Of a stretch of DNA of 64,000 nucleotides, positions 37,794 to 47,079 are shown one piece after another. Origin of the DNA: Leptospira soteropolitanensis (GTDB lineage: Bacteria > Spirochaetota > Leptospiria > Leptospirales > Leptospiraceae); NCBI RefSeq assembly GCF_026151655.1, contig NZ_JAMQPN010000001.1:744001-808000 (forward strand). The letters are read 5' to 3'. The notes beneath the pieces are model-generated. The model was given only the letters and a program-made list of their open reading frames with translations. It was not told the DNA's origin and searched no databases. The position numbers and the translations under genes were made by a program. Within the stretch, counting starts at the first letter, position 1. Each line of letters begins with the position of its first letter.

Positions 37794-37996
37794 ATTCGAT
37801 CTCCATCACGATTTAATTTACTGTCCATACCGGCTAAAGAACCTTTCAATTTTTTAATTGGTTCAATAGGGATTAACTCCATTCGATTTCCAAAAGTTAT
37901 CATTTCGAGTTTCATACCAGCTTTAACACCGATTTGTTCACGAATTTCTTTTGGAATGACCACTTGAAATTTTGGTGAGACTGTCACTTTTCCCAT
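37790..37996 (-). CDS. vapB: AbrB/MazE-type antitoxin (VapB)
   Basis: 68 residues. The N-terminal SpoVT/AbrB swapped-hairpin DNA-binding domain reads VTVSPKFQVVIPKEIREQIGVKAGMKLEM. The C-terminal tail should wrap the PIN toxin encoded directly downstream. It is likely autoregulatory; the upstream 70 bp contains the promoter, but I could not define an operator. Confidence 0.87.
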   Translation of the reverse strand: MGKVTVSPKFQVVIPKEIREQIGVKAGMKLEMITFGNRMELIPIEPIKKLKGSLAGMDSKLNRDGDRI

Positions 37997-38150
37997 ATCG
38001 ATACCTCTTTCGTAATACTAGATGAAGATCGATCAATTGTCAACGAGATAAGGTAAAGAAAGGTGAATGATTTTATTTGGAGTCTATTCGGATTGTCTGA
38101 GTTTTGGACGTGAGTTTGGTAGGAAGTTAAATTCAAAAAACGAAAAGGGC

Positions 38151-38186
38151 AAAAAAAACCGCCACTTAAACAAAGTTAAGCGACGG
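38151..38186 (-). terminator. Rho-independent terminator of the RRM gene
   Basis: On the minus strand CCGTCGCTTAA pairs (two wobbles) with TTAAGTGGCGG, the loop is CTTTGT, and eight T follow (38158-38151). It lies just after the RNA-binding protein gene. Confidence 0.9.
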
Positions 38187-38203
38187 CCTTTTAACAAACT
38201 AGA

Positions 38204-38467
38204 TTATCTCCAGTTGTTAGTTTTAGGTTTTGCGATGTTTACTTTCATCTCACGGTTAAGAACGTTTTTTCCGTTCAGATCTTTGATCGCGTTATCAGCT
38301 TCTTTTCCATCTTTCATTTCGATGAATCCGAAACCTTTAGAACGACCAGAATACTGGTCAGTGATGATTTTTGCAGAAGTTACTGCTCCGTGTGCTCCGA
38401 AAAGCTCACTGAGTTTACCTTCAGTCATATCGTAAGAGAGGTTGCCAACGTAAATGTTTACTGACAT
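38204..38467 (-). CDS. RRM-type RNA-binding protein
   Basis: 87 residues made of a single RNA-recognition motif. RNP2 is IYVGNLSY and RNP1 is SKGFGFIEM. Similar small RRM proteins in cyanobacteria and spirochaetes bind RNA and are often cold-induced. The start has CAGGAC 9 bases upstream. The transcript has a long potential 5' leader (38468-38722) and a strong terminator. Confidence 0.9.
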   Translation of the reverse strand: MSVNIYVGNLSYDMTEGKLSELFGAHGAVTSAKIITDQYSGRSKGFGFIEMKDGKEADNAIKDLNGKNVLNREMKVNIAKPKTNNWR

Positions 38468-38722
38468 AGTTTTTGTCCTGTTTGTTAAAGTTGACTCGGG
38501 AATTCTAGATTTACAATCGTCGGGACCCTATGCGGGATTTTGGGTAAGAACTCCAGAAAAATGCAGGGAAAAACTTGGGAAAGCTACCAGCGTGCAAGCT
38601 TGAAAGGACTACTTCGGCGGTGAAAATCAACAATACTCTGAATCTTCTGTCAGTGTAATTACCCTTTCTAAAAAAAGCAATCTGAAAGAAGACCCAGAGT
38701 GAAAATAACGAAAGAAGGATTT

Positions 38723-39208
38723 CTAGTGGTGGTGGTGTCCGCCTGGACCGTGCACATGACCATGTTGCAATTCTTCTTCTGTTGCTTCACGAATGGATTT
38801 GATTGTGACTGCGAAGTGAAGGGTTTCTCCAGCTAACGGATGATTGCCGTTCAGAATGACATCGGCATCACGAACCTCTTGTAAATATAGAACCATTCTA
38901 CCTTCAGGAGTGTCTGTTTGGAATTCCATTCCCACTTCTAACTCTGCTTCGGGAGGGAGTTCTGTTTTGGGGACTTGAAAAATGAGGGCTTCGTTATATG
39001 TCCCATAACCATCTTCAGGTGGTACAGTTACATTCTTAGAATCTCCGTTCACTAATCCTTCTAGTTCTTTTTCCAAACCGGGAATGATATTTTGCCAGCC
39101 GTGGAGGTATAATAACGGTTCGTCTGATTGGTCCAGAGTTTCTCCCTGGTCGTTCTTTAGGTGATAGGAAAATCCTACAACCATTCCTTTGCTGATGGTT
39201 TTTGACAT
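38723..39208 (-). CDS. slyD: SlyD-type FKBP peptidyl-prolyl isomerase
   Basis: 161 residues. The FKBP core (GMVVGFSYHLKNDQGETLDQS, PLLYLHGWQNIIPGLEKEL) is interrupted by an insert-in-flap domain (PEDGYGTYNEALI to HPLAG), as in SlyD. A His-rich tail (HGHVHGPGGHHHH) can bind nickel or other metals. It folds proteins and may help nickel delivery. It is probably transcribed alone. Confidence 0.9.
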   Translation of the reverse strand: MSKTISKGMVVGFSYHLKNDQGETLDQSDEPLLYLHGWQNIIPGLEKELEGLVNGDSKNVTVPPEDGYGTYNEALIFQVPKTELPPEAELEVGMEFQTDTPEGRMVLYLQEVRDADVILNGNHPLAGETLHFAVTIKSIREATEEELQHGHVHGPGGHHHH

Positions 39209-39307
39209 ATTGGTTACAAAGTACCAACGGAAAAAAATACTGCAACCGAATAAAAGGTTGGTACCAAATTGTAATCAAAGAAATTAAACCTTGGAAATAT
39301 TACATCT

Positions 39308-40984
39308 ATGAATTGGTCACTACTTATTCAAGTTTTAGGTGGACTCGGGATTTTCATCTACGGAATGAAATTACTAAGTGAGTCCTTACAACGTGTGGCG
39401 GGAGATCGGCTTCGTTCCTTTCTTTCGTCAATGACGAGAAATAGAGTCTCCGCTGTGTTTAGTGGACTATTTATTACATCTACAATACAATCTAGTTCGG
39501 CAACCACCGTTCTTGTGGTTGGTTTTGTGAATGCTGGACTCATTTCTCTCGCCCAGGCCATCGGTGTGATCATGGGGGCCAATATCGGGACCACCATCAC
39601 TGCATGGATTGTCTCCTTTTTAGGATTTAAGTTTAATATTGCATCATTCGCATTGCCAGCAGTAGCCGCAGGGGTGATCTTAAATTTTTCAAGAAAAGAA
39701 AGCAGATCTGGCTGGGGAAGTTTCCTCATTGGGTTTGGATTTTTGTTTTTAGGATTGGATTATTTAAAAACATCCGTTCCTGATAGTGCAAAAGATCCTG
39801 AAAGTTTTCTTTTTTTACAACAATACACTAGTATGGGATTCAACACCATCTTGTTGTTTGTTCTCATTGGGGCTTTACTCACAATTGTGATCCAGTCTTC
39901 TTCCGCTTCCACAACCATCACCATCACTCTTGCATTCTCAGGTTACATCCCGATCGATGCGGCTTATGGAATGATCCTTGGGGAAAATATTGGAACCACA
40001 ATCACTGCTAACCTTGCAGCCATTCCAGGAAATCGAAACGCGAAAAAAGCAGCTCTAGCACATACCATGTTCAATGTGTTCGGTGTGGTTTGGGCACTTC
40101 TCTTTTTTAAACTGTTTACTGGTATTGTGGATGATTTGATTCCTGGAGATCCGCTCACAGATAAAGAATCAACAAGGTTTCATATTTCTTTGTTCCATAC
40201 AATGTTTAATGTGACAAACACACTTGTCCTCATTTGGTTTGTGAATACAATTTCCAAAGTGGTAAGTGCCATTGTGGATGGACTTGCATCTAAAACAGGA
40301 AAAGACAAAGATTCTATTCGGTTATTGCAAGCTGGTGCAGTAAAAACAACAGAACTTGCTATGGTGGAACTTGTGGAGTTCACGAAAAAAATCATTCGTG
40401 ATACATATGATTTCCTTCGTTTGACAGAACAGATTTTACTACAACCTTACGATGCCACTCGTGTTCTTCAGGTATTAAAAAAGGAAGAAGAGTTAGACCA
40501 AGTTCGTACGGAAGTGCTCACTTACCTGAATCAAATCCAAGAAACAGGTATTACCGGAAACTATGCAAAAGATGTTTTGGGAATTATGGAAAGGGTAAAA
40601 GCGGTCGAAGAAATGGGTGACAACTTTGCCTCCATTGCAAGAAAAATGAGAAAATCTCACCGTCAAAAAGTATCTTTGGACAAAACGTTCGGAAATTCCG
40701 TAAAAGAACAAATGGATTTACTCAAACACCATTATGACATTTTGCTTGTGAACTTGGACCAAAGTGAAACTTTTGATATCCTTGGGAACCCGCAAATTCG
40801 TAACCAAAGTCGTGAGTATCGTTTCCAAATGATACGTTCCATTAAAAAGAACGATTCCAAAGTGAAGAAGAAAAAGTATCAGAAAAAAGACAATTTGATG
40901 CCGGCTCTACTTTATCGTGATGTGTCTCGTAACTTGGACAATATTTCCAGACTACTTAATGCGGCGATTTATGCGGACGTTTAG
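39308..40984 (+). CDS. Na+/Pi cotransporter family protein with PhoU-like domain
   Basis: 558 residues. Two inverted PNaS repeats carry the QSSSATT and QSSSAST motifs and GANIGTTITAW / GENIGTTITANLAA, the hallmark of NptA-type sodium/phosphate symporters. About ten membrane helices lie in residues 1-330. The C-terminal ~220 residues are a PhoU-like helical domain (LTEQILLQPYDATRVLQVLKK, EEMGDNFASIARKM). It may be the phosphate uptake route in this region, since no pst permease is seen. Confidence 0.9.
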   Translation: MNWSLLIQVLGGLGIFIYGMKLLSESLQRVAGDRLRSFLSSMTRNRVSAVFSGLFITSTIQSSSATTVLVVGFVNAGLISLAQAIGVIMGANIGTTITAWIVSFLGFKFNIASFALPAVAAGVILNFSRKESRSGWGSFLIGFGFLFLGLDYLKTSVPDSAKDPESFLFLQQYTSMGFNTILLFVLIGALLTIVIQSSSASTTITITLAFSGYIPIDAAYGMILGENIGTTITANLAAIPGNRNAKKAALAHTMFNVFGVVWALLFFKLFTGIVDDLIPGDPLTDKESTRFHISLFHTMFNVTNTLVLIWFVNTISKVVSAIVDGLASKTGKDKDSIRLLQAGAVKTTELAMVELVEFTKKIIRDTYDFLRLTEQILLQPYDATRVLQVLKKEEELDQVRTEVLTYLNQIQETGITGNYAKDVLGIMERVKAVEEMGDNFASIARKMRKSHRQKVSLDKTFGNSVKEQMDLLKHHYDILLVNLDQSETFDILGNPQIRNQSREYRFQMIRSIKKNDSKVKKKKYQKKDNLMPALLYRDVSRNLDNISRLLNAAIYADV

Positions 40985-40998
40985 TTCGCATAAATTGT

Positions 40999-42975
40999 TC
41001 AGGTAATTTCAAATAGTATAAATGTTATATCATCGTCTGCGGAACCTTCTTTGTTCCGTAGGCGTATGTGTTCATCAATCCCACCGTACAAAGATTCCGC
41101 AGATTCTGCTTTTCTTGATAGTAACCATTGGAGTAGTTCCTCTTCTCCTGAATCTCCATTTTCCCATAAATCCCAAATCCCATCAGTAAAAAGGAAAATT
41201 TTATCTCCAGTGTTGAGATTGTAAGTTTCTTCTGGATACTGGACTTCTTTTGAATATCCAATAAGTTTGCCTTTAGGACGGATCACTTCAATTGAAGAAG
41301 ATTCTTCATTAAACTTGTATAAGGCGGGGTGTCCTGCATTCGCCACTTTTAATTGTTTTGACTCTAAATCGATAAAGATGGCACTAGCAGTTAGTAATTG
41401 GTTTTTATAGTTACCTACAAGAGAAACATTGATACTTTCTAATACCTTCCCCGGTTTATTGGCAAAGGCCAAAGTTTGCATATAAGCAATTTTTAACATG
41501 GCAGCTTCAATGGCCGCAGGTACTCCATGTCCCGTCACATCGGCAATGAGCCCACAAATTTGGTGTTTGCCATAAACAGTGAGGTCATAAAAATCTCCTC
41601 CCACTAGTGAAGCCGGAAAATAACCTGTTTTGATGATAAGGCCAGGGAATTTAGGAAGAATTTGAGGTAGTGTAGACTCCTGTAGTTTTTGAGCTAACTT
41701 TAGTTCTTTCCCATAGGCAATTAACTTTTGTTTGTTGATTTCTGCTTTGAGTTGGATTTTGTCTTTTTCTTTTCGAACTACAGAGATTCTATCACCAAGT
41801 CCAAATGCCATGAGTAAAACTTCGATGGCAGTTCCAATTTGAAATGCGTTTTCTGTGAAAACATTAACTGGAACAAAACCCATATATCTAAGTACAGTTG
41901 CAAGTCCACCAACTATCACAAAGAAAAATCCAAAGAAATAAAACCTAGCTGGCGGAAATTTTTTAATGTATGCAATGTAAAAAGATACAAGTAAGGCAAA
42001 AAAAGCCAATAAAAAAGAAAATATATCTCCTGCCATGTTCATCAATCGGTAAGGTAAAAAAGGAAGTAGAATGAGGCAGATAATAGGAATAATACTAAGT
42101 GCTAAAAACCATTTATAAATGATTGGAGCGTTTTCCTTTAAATTCATAAAGGTAATACTCAAAGGAAAACAAGAGATTAAAAAAAGAAAGTAAAGTGGAT
42201 TATGTATTTGATAAACGATTTCTGGAGATGATGGAAAAAAAAGTGTCGGAAATAAACCTTGCATGGAAAATTGAAATAAAATTGCAGATAAAAATAAATA
42301 CAAAACATAATAAATATAAGCTTTGTCTCGAACCATGAAATATACAAAAAGATTGTATAGAGTCATAACGCCAACAATTCCGAAATAAAAACCTTGTAAT
42401 AACGTATCTAAGGAAACAAAGCTATCAAAATCCTTTTCTTCTGCTACCATAAGCGGAACAGACATCGAACTATCTGTTTTGACTCCTACAAAGTAGGTGA
42501 CGGTTTCACTTGGTAAAAGGTCAGTCCCATAACTAAACCCTCTGTAATCCCTCTCTCTATTTCTAAAAGGATATAGTCTTCCTTGAATGTTTTCTGAAAT
42601 TTCACCTGATTCTCGTAAGGCGATAAATCTTACTTCATCTAGTAGCGGGTATTTTATATAGGTAATGATACGTTTATAATCATTTTCATCATTATGAATC
42701 ACAAAACAAAACCAATATTGTTTATCAGTATTTCCAAAATTCGGGATGATACCTTCTGAACTTTCCGTAGGAAAAGTTTGGAAGTGGTAATTAACTTCAG
42801 AAAGAGAATGAATGGAAGGGGTTGTGGAAAAATAAGTTAAATGAGGGGAAAGGTCAAAGGTTTTGCTGTCGAAAGAGGAAAGTGCAATAGGAGTTGTTTT
42901 TGGGCAGGTCTTAGAGTCAGCAAATACGTTTGTGTGAAAGAGACATAACAGAATGAAGGTGATTGTCTGTTTCAT
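40999..42975 (-). CDS. 7TMR-DISM protein with PP2C/SpoIIE phosphatase domain
   Basis: 658 residues. The signal peptide is followed by a DISM extracellular domain (about 30-190), seven membrane helices (about 200-390) and a coiled coil. The PP2C-type phosphatase of the RsbU/SpoIIE group follows: GGDFYDLTVYGKHQICGLIADVTGHGVPAAI, then IFLFTDGIWD and DDITFILFEI. Metal-binding Asp residues are present. Such proteins control anti-sigma/anti-anti-sigma systems; no such partner is adjacent. It shares its sensor architecture with the kinase at 16548. Confidence 0.88.
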   Translation of the reverse strand: MKQTITFILLCLFHTNVFADSKTCPKTTPIALSSFDSKTFDLSPHLTYFSTTPSIHSLSEVNYHFQTFPTESSEGIIPNFGNTDKQYWFCFVIHNDENDYKRIITYIKYPLLDEVRFIALRESGEISENIQGRLYPFRNRERDYRGFSYGTDLLPSETVTYFVGVKTDSSMSVPLMVAEEKDFDSFVSLDTLLQGFYFGIVGVMTLYNLFVYFMVRDKAYIYYVLYLFLSAILFQFSMQGLFPTLFFPSSPEIVYQIHNPLYFLFLISCFPLSITFMNLKENAPIIYKWFLALSIIPIICLILLPFLPYRLMNMAGDIFSFLLAFFALLVSFYIAYIKKFPPARFYFFGFFFVIVGGLATVLRYMGFVPVNVFTENAFQIGTAIEVLLMAFGLGDRISVVRKEKDKIQLKAEINKQKLIAYGKELKLAQKLQESTLPQILPKFPGLIIKTGYFPASLVGGDFYDLTVYGKHQICGLIADVTGHGVPAAIEAAMLKIAYMQTLAFANKPGKVLESINVSLVGNYKNQLLTASAIFIDLESKQLKVANAGHPALYKFNEESSSIEVIRPKGKLIGYSKEVQYPEETYNLNTGDKIFLFTDGIWDLWENGDSGEEELLQWLLSRKAESAESLYGGIDEHIRLRNKEGSADDDITFILFEIT

Positions 42976-43042
42976 ACAGGAAGGTCACAAGTATAAGACC
43001 AAGACCTTCCTTTGTAAATCTGTTTGTAGCAAAAAAAAGGAA

Positions 43043-43369
43043 TTATGCAGTGACTGCAGGAATTCCTGCAAGGATACGAAGTGAGTCGTAAGCCTTTTCT
43101 TTTTGTTCTACTTTAGTTTTGTTCACAGCCTTGCGTATGATTACGTCCCACTGTTTTTCCGGGTGTTCCATTTTCATGTTTTCCAGAAGTTCTAAAATGT
43201 TTTCGTCATCGGATGCATTAAAAATCTCATCCGAATCATAACGAAACATTCCAAATAGGGCATCAATATAATCACCTACACTCATAGCTTCTTTTTGGCC
43301 AGGTAGGATTTTTTTCTTTTCTGCCTTTCGCAGTTCTCTTTCCCTGCGTTCTAGTTCCGTGCGTTTCAT
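43043..43369 (-). CDS. Conserved hypothetical protein
   Basis: 108 residues from ATG 43369, chosen because AGAGG lies 7 bases upstream; the longer start at 43417 adds a Cys-rich piece without support. The N-terminus is strongly charged (KRTELERRERELRKAEKKK), and the rest is acidic and helical with YIDALFGMFRYDSDEIF. No known domain, no membrane segment. Probably a small cytosolic Leptospira protein. Confidence 0.55.
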   Translation of the reverse strand: MKRTELERRERELRKAEKKKILPGQKEAMSVGDYIDALFGMFRYDSDEIFNASDDENILELLENMKMEHPEKQWDVIIRKAVNKTKVEQKEKAYDSLRILAGIPAVTA

Positions 43370-43491
43370 CTGATGACCTCTAGCTCGTTTGCATTGGTTC
43401 CAATACCATGTTTTCAAAGGCCGGGAGGGGGGACACTAAATTTGTCCAAAAATGGCTCGATTTTTGGGTTGGGTGACCAAAGATGGGGTAG

Positions 43492-43959
43492 ATGTACTTT
43501 AGACGGTGGATCGCCGGTAGTTTGGCTATATTCCTCTGTACCCAATTCCTTTTTTTGGGTAGTGGGCTGCTTGGCTATTGTGTGGAGTCTGCATCAAAAA
43601 TTTGTCAGTGCAATCATGGATCCAAAAAAGAAAAACATGGGAACACTGAGGACCAGCTTTTTTCGGAAGATCGAGAGGAGACCATTGTAGTCACCTCTTC
43701 TCATGACCACCAAAACAAATCGGAAGAATCAATCAAACCAAGTTGTCATGACGCAAAATCTGGGGAAGCTCACCTCTGTTCTTGTAAAAAACAAAAGAAA
43801 GATGCCGTCTCTTTGCGAACACACCACCAAACTATGGACAGGCCAAGCCTTGCAATAAGATTGGTTCCACCTTCTGTAATCATCTATACAATGACTGAAT
43901 CTCCTTCCACTCTTTTAGATGGAAAAATCCCTACTTTGCTAAGACCCCCTCGTATCTAA
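43492..43959 (+). CDS. Cys/His-rich exported protein, putative metal binder
   Basis: 155 residues. The N-terminal hydrophobic segment IAGSLAIFLCTQFLFLG is followed by CQCNH (Cys38, Cys40, His42), HDH (71-73), CHD (85-87) and HLCSC (His94 to Cys98). These CxC and His pairs could bind copper or zinc. No family is recognised. It is the first gene of the probable copper locus, 86 bp upstream of the MbnP-like gene. Confidence 0.6.
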   Translation: MYFRRWIAGSLAIFLCTQFLFLGSGLLGYCVESASKICQCNHGSKKEKHGNTEDQLFSEDREETIVVTSSHDHQNKSEESIKPSCHDAKSGEAHLCSCKKQKKDAVSLRTHHQTMDRPSLAIRLVPPSVIIYTMTESPSTLLDGKIPTLLRPPRI

Positions 43960-43985
43960 GTTCTATACTGAAAACCAATTCCGTG

Positions 43986-44004
43986 GCAGATTTTTTATAT
44001 CTGC
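43986..44004. promoter_or_regulatory. Inverted repeat upstream of the mbnP-like gene
   Basis: GCAGAT (43986-43991) and ATCTGC (43999-44004) flank a 7-base T-rich spacer, about 42 bp before the start codon. It could be an operator or a small hairpin. Weak evidence. Confidence 0.3.
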
Positions 44005-44045
44005 TAAATAAAAATAACAACAGTATTTTAGAATATTAGGTATTT

Positions 44046-44903
44046 ATGAATATATTTATAAAAATTATATTTTCCATTTCGGTGATAGGATTAGCCTCCT
44101 GCACTCCGAAATCCAAGTCTGATGACACAGAAACTTTAACTCTTTTAGCTTTGGCATGGCCACAACCAGTGAATTTAGAATTCGAAGCATTGGCAAATGG
44201 GCAGAAGTTAGTTACTGGTTCAAATTTTACTTCTGCAGATGCTCGAACCGTCCAGTTTCGCGATTTTCGTCTCTACATTTCGGAAGTAAAATTGATAAGG
44301 GCGGATGGTTCAACAGCAGACGTATCTTTGTCTGCTGACAATGTTTGGCAATCTAATGGAGTGGCTCTTGTAGATTTGGAAACTACGCAAACGCAAGAAA
44401 CAAATACAAAGGTCTCAGGTGGTGTAGCACCTGGGACTTATACAGGAGTCCAATTTTCTGTCGGAGTTCCTGAAGCATTAAACCATTTGGATAAAAATGT
44501 CCAATTGGCACCGCTTAATATCGGTTCTATGTATTGGTCTTGGACTGGTGGATATAAACATGCAAATATTGAGTTCAGTGTTAACGCAGGAACTAATTTT
44601 ACCAAACTACATTTAGGATCGACAGGTTGTACTGGTGCTCCTAACTACGGTAATTGCACAGCAAAATACAGGGCTTCCATTCAACTAACGGGGCAATACA
44701 ATCCAGTGGGACAAAAGATATCCTTTGATGTGGATAAACTGATTCAAGGTCACACTCCAGGTGCGGCGAATGCATCATGTATGCCTGTTCCTATGAATGG
44801 TGATGATCCAGCACCTTGTTATCCTTTGATACAAGCATTCGGTTTATCGAATGGTGGGGCAGTAGATAAATCCATTACACAACGAGTATTTAGTCTCAAA
44901 TAA
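44046..44903 (+). CDS. MbnP-family copper-binding lipoprotein
   Basis: 285 residues. The lipoprotein signal ends GLASC (Cys19). The body matches the MbnP/TIGR04052 family: FRDFRLYISEVKLIRADGS, WQSNGVALVDLET, VAPGTYTGVQFSVGVPEALNH, and SMYWSWTGGYKHANIEF (Trp164, Trp166, His172). In characterised MbnP proteins a copper site involves a Trp-derived kynurenine made by the partner MbnH. The di-haem peroxidase gene directly downstream fits that partnership. No methanobactin precursor gene is visible here. Confidence 0.8.
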   Translation: MNIFIKIIFSISVIGLASCTPKSKSDDTETLTLLALAWPQPVNLEFEALANGQKLVTGSNFTSADARTVQFRDFRLYISEVKLIRADGSTADVSLSADNVWQSNGVALVDLETTQTQETNTKVSGGVAPGTYTGVQFSVGVPEALNHLDKNVQLAPLNIGSMYWSWTGGYKHANIEFSVNAGTNFTKLHLGSTGCTGAPNYGNCTAKYRASIQLTGQYNPVGQKISFDVDKLIQGHTPGAANASCMPVPMNGDDPAPCYPLIQAFGLSNGGAVDKSITQRVFSLK

Positions 44904-44916
44904 AAATATATTACTG

Positions 44917-44949
44917 CAAGGTTGGCCGCCATTATGAATGCCAACCTTG
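44917..44949. promoter_or_regulatory. 10-bp intercistronic stem-loop
   Basis: CAAGGTTGGC (44917-44926) pairs perfectly with GCCAACCTTG (44940-44949) around a 13-base loop. No T-tract follows, so it is more likely an mRNA-stability or processing element between the MbnP-like and peroxidase genes than a terminator. Confidence 0.5.
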
Positions 44950-44971
44950 TCGTTTGCTATAGGATACGTTT

Positions 44972-46177
44972 ATGAAGTTATTTCATTTTTCATTGTTTGG
45001 TTTATTTAGTTTTTTCTTGAGCTGTAACATCCTCCCATTTCAGAAAAAAGAAAAAAACGATGATATGCTGTTATTTGCTCTCGGAATTTTAGCCAATGCT
45101 TCCGATTGGGTTTGGGATTTACCTCCCGGTTTTCCTGTACCAAATGTTCCTGCGGACAATCCAATGTCCAAGGCTAAAGTGGAACTCGGTAGACATTTGT
45201 TTTATGAAAAGAAATTGTCGGGTGATGGGACGATGGCCTGTAGCAGTTGCCATTTTCAATCTTTGGCATTTGCGGATGGCAAAGATTTTCCCAGTGGGAT
45301 TACAAACCAAGCCCATCCGAGAAATGCCCAACACCTCTCCAATGTAGCCTATATGCCTAGACTTACTTGGAGTAATCCTAAGATGACAAGTTTGGAGATC
45401 CAAGCCCGCGCGCCTATGTTTGGTGAATCTCCTGTGGAACTTGGATTACAGAATAATAATTTTTTAGGTGCATTGTCCTCTAATTCGATTTATCAGCCGA
45501 TGTTTGAACGCGCTTTTGGCGGTTCAGGAATTAACGAACAAAATGTACGGTATGCGCTTGCAAGTTTTCAGAGAACTATGATTTCAGGAAACTCTCGGTA
45601 CGACCAATATACTTTTAGAAATAACAAATCAGCTTTAAATGCTTCAGAAATTAGCGGACTTAATTTATTTAATGGAGAAAAAGCCGAATGCTTTCACTGT
45701 CATGGAGGATTTAATTTTACAGATACTTCTTTTCATGGAGGGGCAAAAGAGGAATTTTTTTATCATAGCAATGGGATTCATGATGATGCCTATTATGCAG
45801 GTTTACCGAGCAACAAACAAGGTTTATATGATTTGACAGGTGTTACTTCTGATAAGGGAAAATTCCGTGCCCCATCTTTACGTAATATTGGTGTTACCTA
45901 TCCTTATATGCATGATGGATCTTTTATGTGTGATGATGCAAACAATCCAGATAAACCTGCTGGTGCGGGAAAAACAAGGACAGATTGTGCCAGAGATGCT
46001 TTGACAAAAGTCATTCAACATTATGAGTCAGGTGGTCAGAACCATAGCGGAAAAGATTCAAATCTTATTCGTGTTTTCACTCTCACATCTGCAGAAAGAG
46101 CTAATATGGTGAATTTTCTACTCGCACTTACCGATGAAGAGTTTTTAAAGAATCCTAAATTTGCGAGCCCTTTCTAA
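44972..46177 (+). CDS. Di-haem cytochrome c peroxidase, MbnH/MauG-like
   Basis: 401 residues. The signal ends FFLSC (Cys18, likely lipoprotein). Two haem c sites are CSSCH (90-94) and CFHCH (240-244). The MauG/CcpA framework is visible in NPMSKAKVELGRHLFYEKKLSGDGTMACSSCH-type order, FRAPSLRNIGVTYPYMHDGSF and the C-terminal LLALTDEEFL. In MbnH the two haems oxidise a Trp of MbnP. It overlaps the following gene's ATG (46177), so it is in the same operon. Confidence 0.85.
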   Translation: MKLFHFSLFGLFSFFLSCNILPFQKKEKNDDMLLFALGILANASDWVWDLPPGFPVPNVPADNPMSKAKVELGRHLFYEKKLSGDGTMACSSCHFQSLAFADGKDFPSGITNQAHPRNAQHLSNVAYMPRLTWSNPKMTSLEIQARAPMFGESPVELGLQNNNFLGALSSNSIYQPMFERAFGGSGINEQNVRYALASFQRTMISGNSRYDQYTFRNNKSALNASEISGLNLFNGEKAECFHCHGGFNFTDTSFHGGAKEEFFYHSNGIHDDAYYAGLPSNKQGLYDLTGVTSDKGKFRAPSLRNIGVTYPYMHDGSFMCDDANNPDKPAGAGKTRTDCARDALTKVIQHYESGGQNHSGKDSNLIRVFTLTSAERANMVNFLLALTDEEFLKNPKFASPF

Positions 46178-47079
46178 TGAAACATCTGGTACTTCGTTAC
46201 ACTTTTATTTTCGGTTTTTTAGCTTTCTTCACTCACTGTACCTTTGGTTCTGTGGGTGATAGCAACAAAGACAAACTCGCAATCTTGCAGAATTTAATTT
46301 TTTTTAACAACAACCAAACCATTCCTATTGGAACCAATCTTCGAAGTTATGATGACCAAGCCGATGATAATCTAAATCAGTTTAGTTTGACGAGTAATGC
46401 TGTTGTTTACAATATCACAGTCCAAAGTGGTAGTTTTATCAATTGGGAAACGGGGACTTATCGCATCAATCCACCAAACCAAACATTGGGTGTGTCTACT
46501 TCTGGTTCCGAAAAAAGTTCTAATGCAATAGCAAAAACACATACCCCATATACTGTACCATTGGATTTACCTGCGGATGATTTGTACGGAAAGTCTTATT
46601 CATTTTTATCTGCCTCCACAGTATCCAACATCACTCAGTACAATAGCACAATGGAAACGGGAGCTAGTTTTCTTTTTCCAAACACTAGACTTTCAAATAT
46701 ACCGATGGGAGTGGTGGCGGTTGCAAATGTAAGTTGGGAAGAAATTTACATTCGTATGGATGTTACTGGTGGAACTACAAAATCAGTAACCATTTTACTG
46801 TCTCAAGGGAATAAACAAATCACGCCGAAATGTAAGATTCCCGTTAAAAATGGTCGAAGTGGTAATATTGAGATTTTAGTTTCCTTGTCTGGTTTTTTTC
46901 AAGATAGGTCAGTTTCAGGAACACCAATTCGATTTTTAGATACTTTGAGTGGGAAGGCAGATCCAGTTGTCATTTCTAAAGTATCCAATGTTGATCTTTA
47001 TAATATCCTTCTTCAGAATCTCCAAGCAGAAGATATTGTTTTTAGCTTTCCTGGTTGTTTCCCTGGAGTGGAACGATGA
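46177..47079 (+). CDS. Lipoprotein of the copper locus
   Basis: 300 residues. The signal ends FFTHC (Cys21). The mature part is beta-rich with VYNITVQSGSFINWETGTYRI and IPMGVVAVANVSWEEIYIRMDV and ends near FSFPGCFPGVER. No recognised domain. It overlaps the peroxidase stop by one base and the next gene by 4 bp (ATGA), so it is tightly coupled. Its role in the locus is unknown; an outer-membrane accessory lipoprotein is likely. Confidence 0.68.
   Translation: MKHLVLRYTFIFGFLAFFTHCTFGSVGDSNKDKLAILQNLIFFNNNQTIPIGTNLRSYDDQADDNLNQFSLTSNAVVYNITVQSGSFINWETGTYRINPPNQTLGVSTSGSEKSSNAIAKTHTPYTVPLDLPADDLYGKSYSFLSASTVSNITQYNSTMETGASFLFPNTRLSNIPMGVVAVANVSWEEIYIRMDVTGGTTKSVTILLSQGNKQITPKCKIPVKNGRSGNIEILVSLSGFFQDRSVSGTPIRFLDTLSGKADPVVISKVSNVDLYNILLQNLQAEDIVFSFPGCFPGVER

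Noticed and set aside
38067..38435. 122-codon open frame on the plus strand
   Set aside because: Lies antisense to the RRM gene and its terminator.
43373..43690. 105-codon open frame on the plus strand
   Set aside because: Overlaps the better-supported Cys/His-rich gene in another frame and has no plausible protein character.
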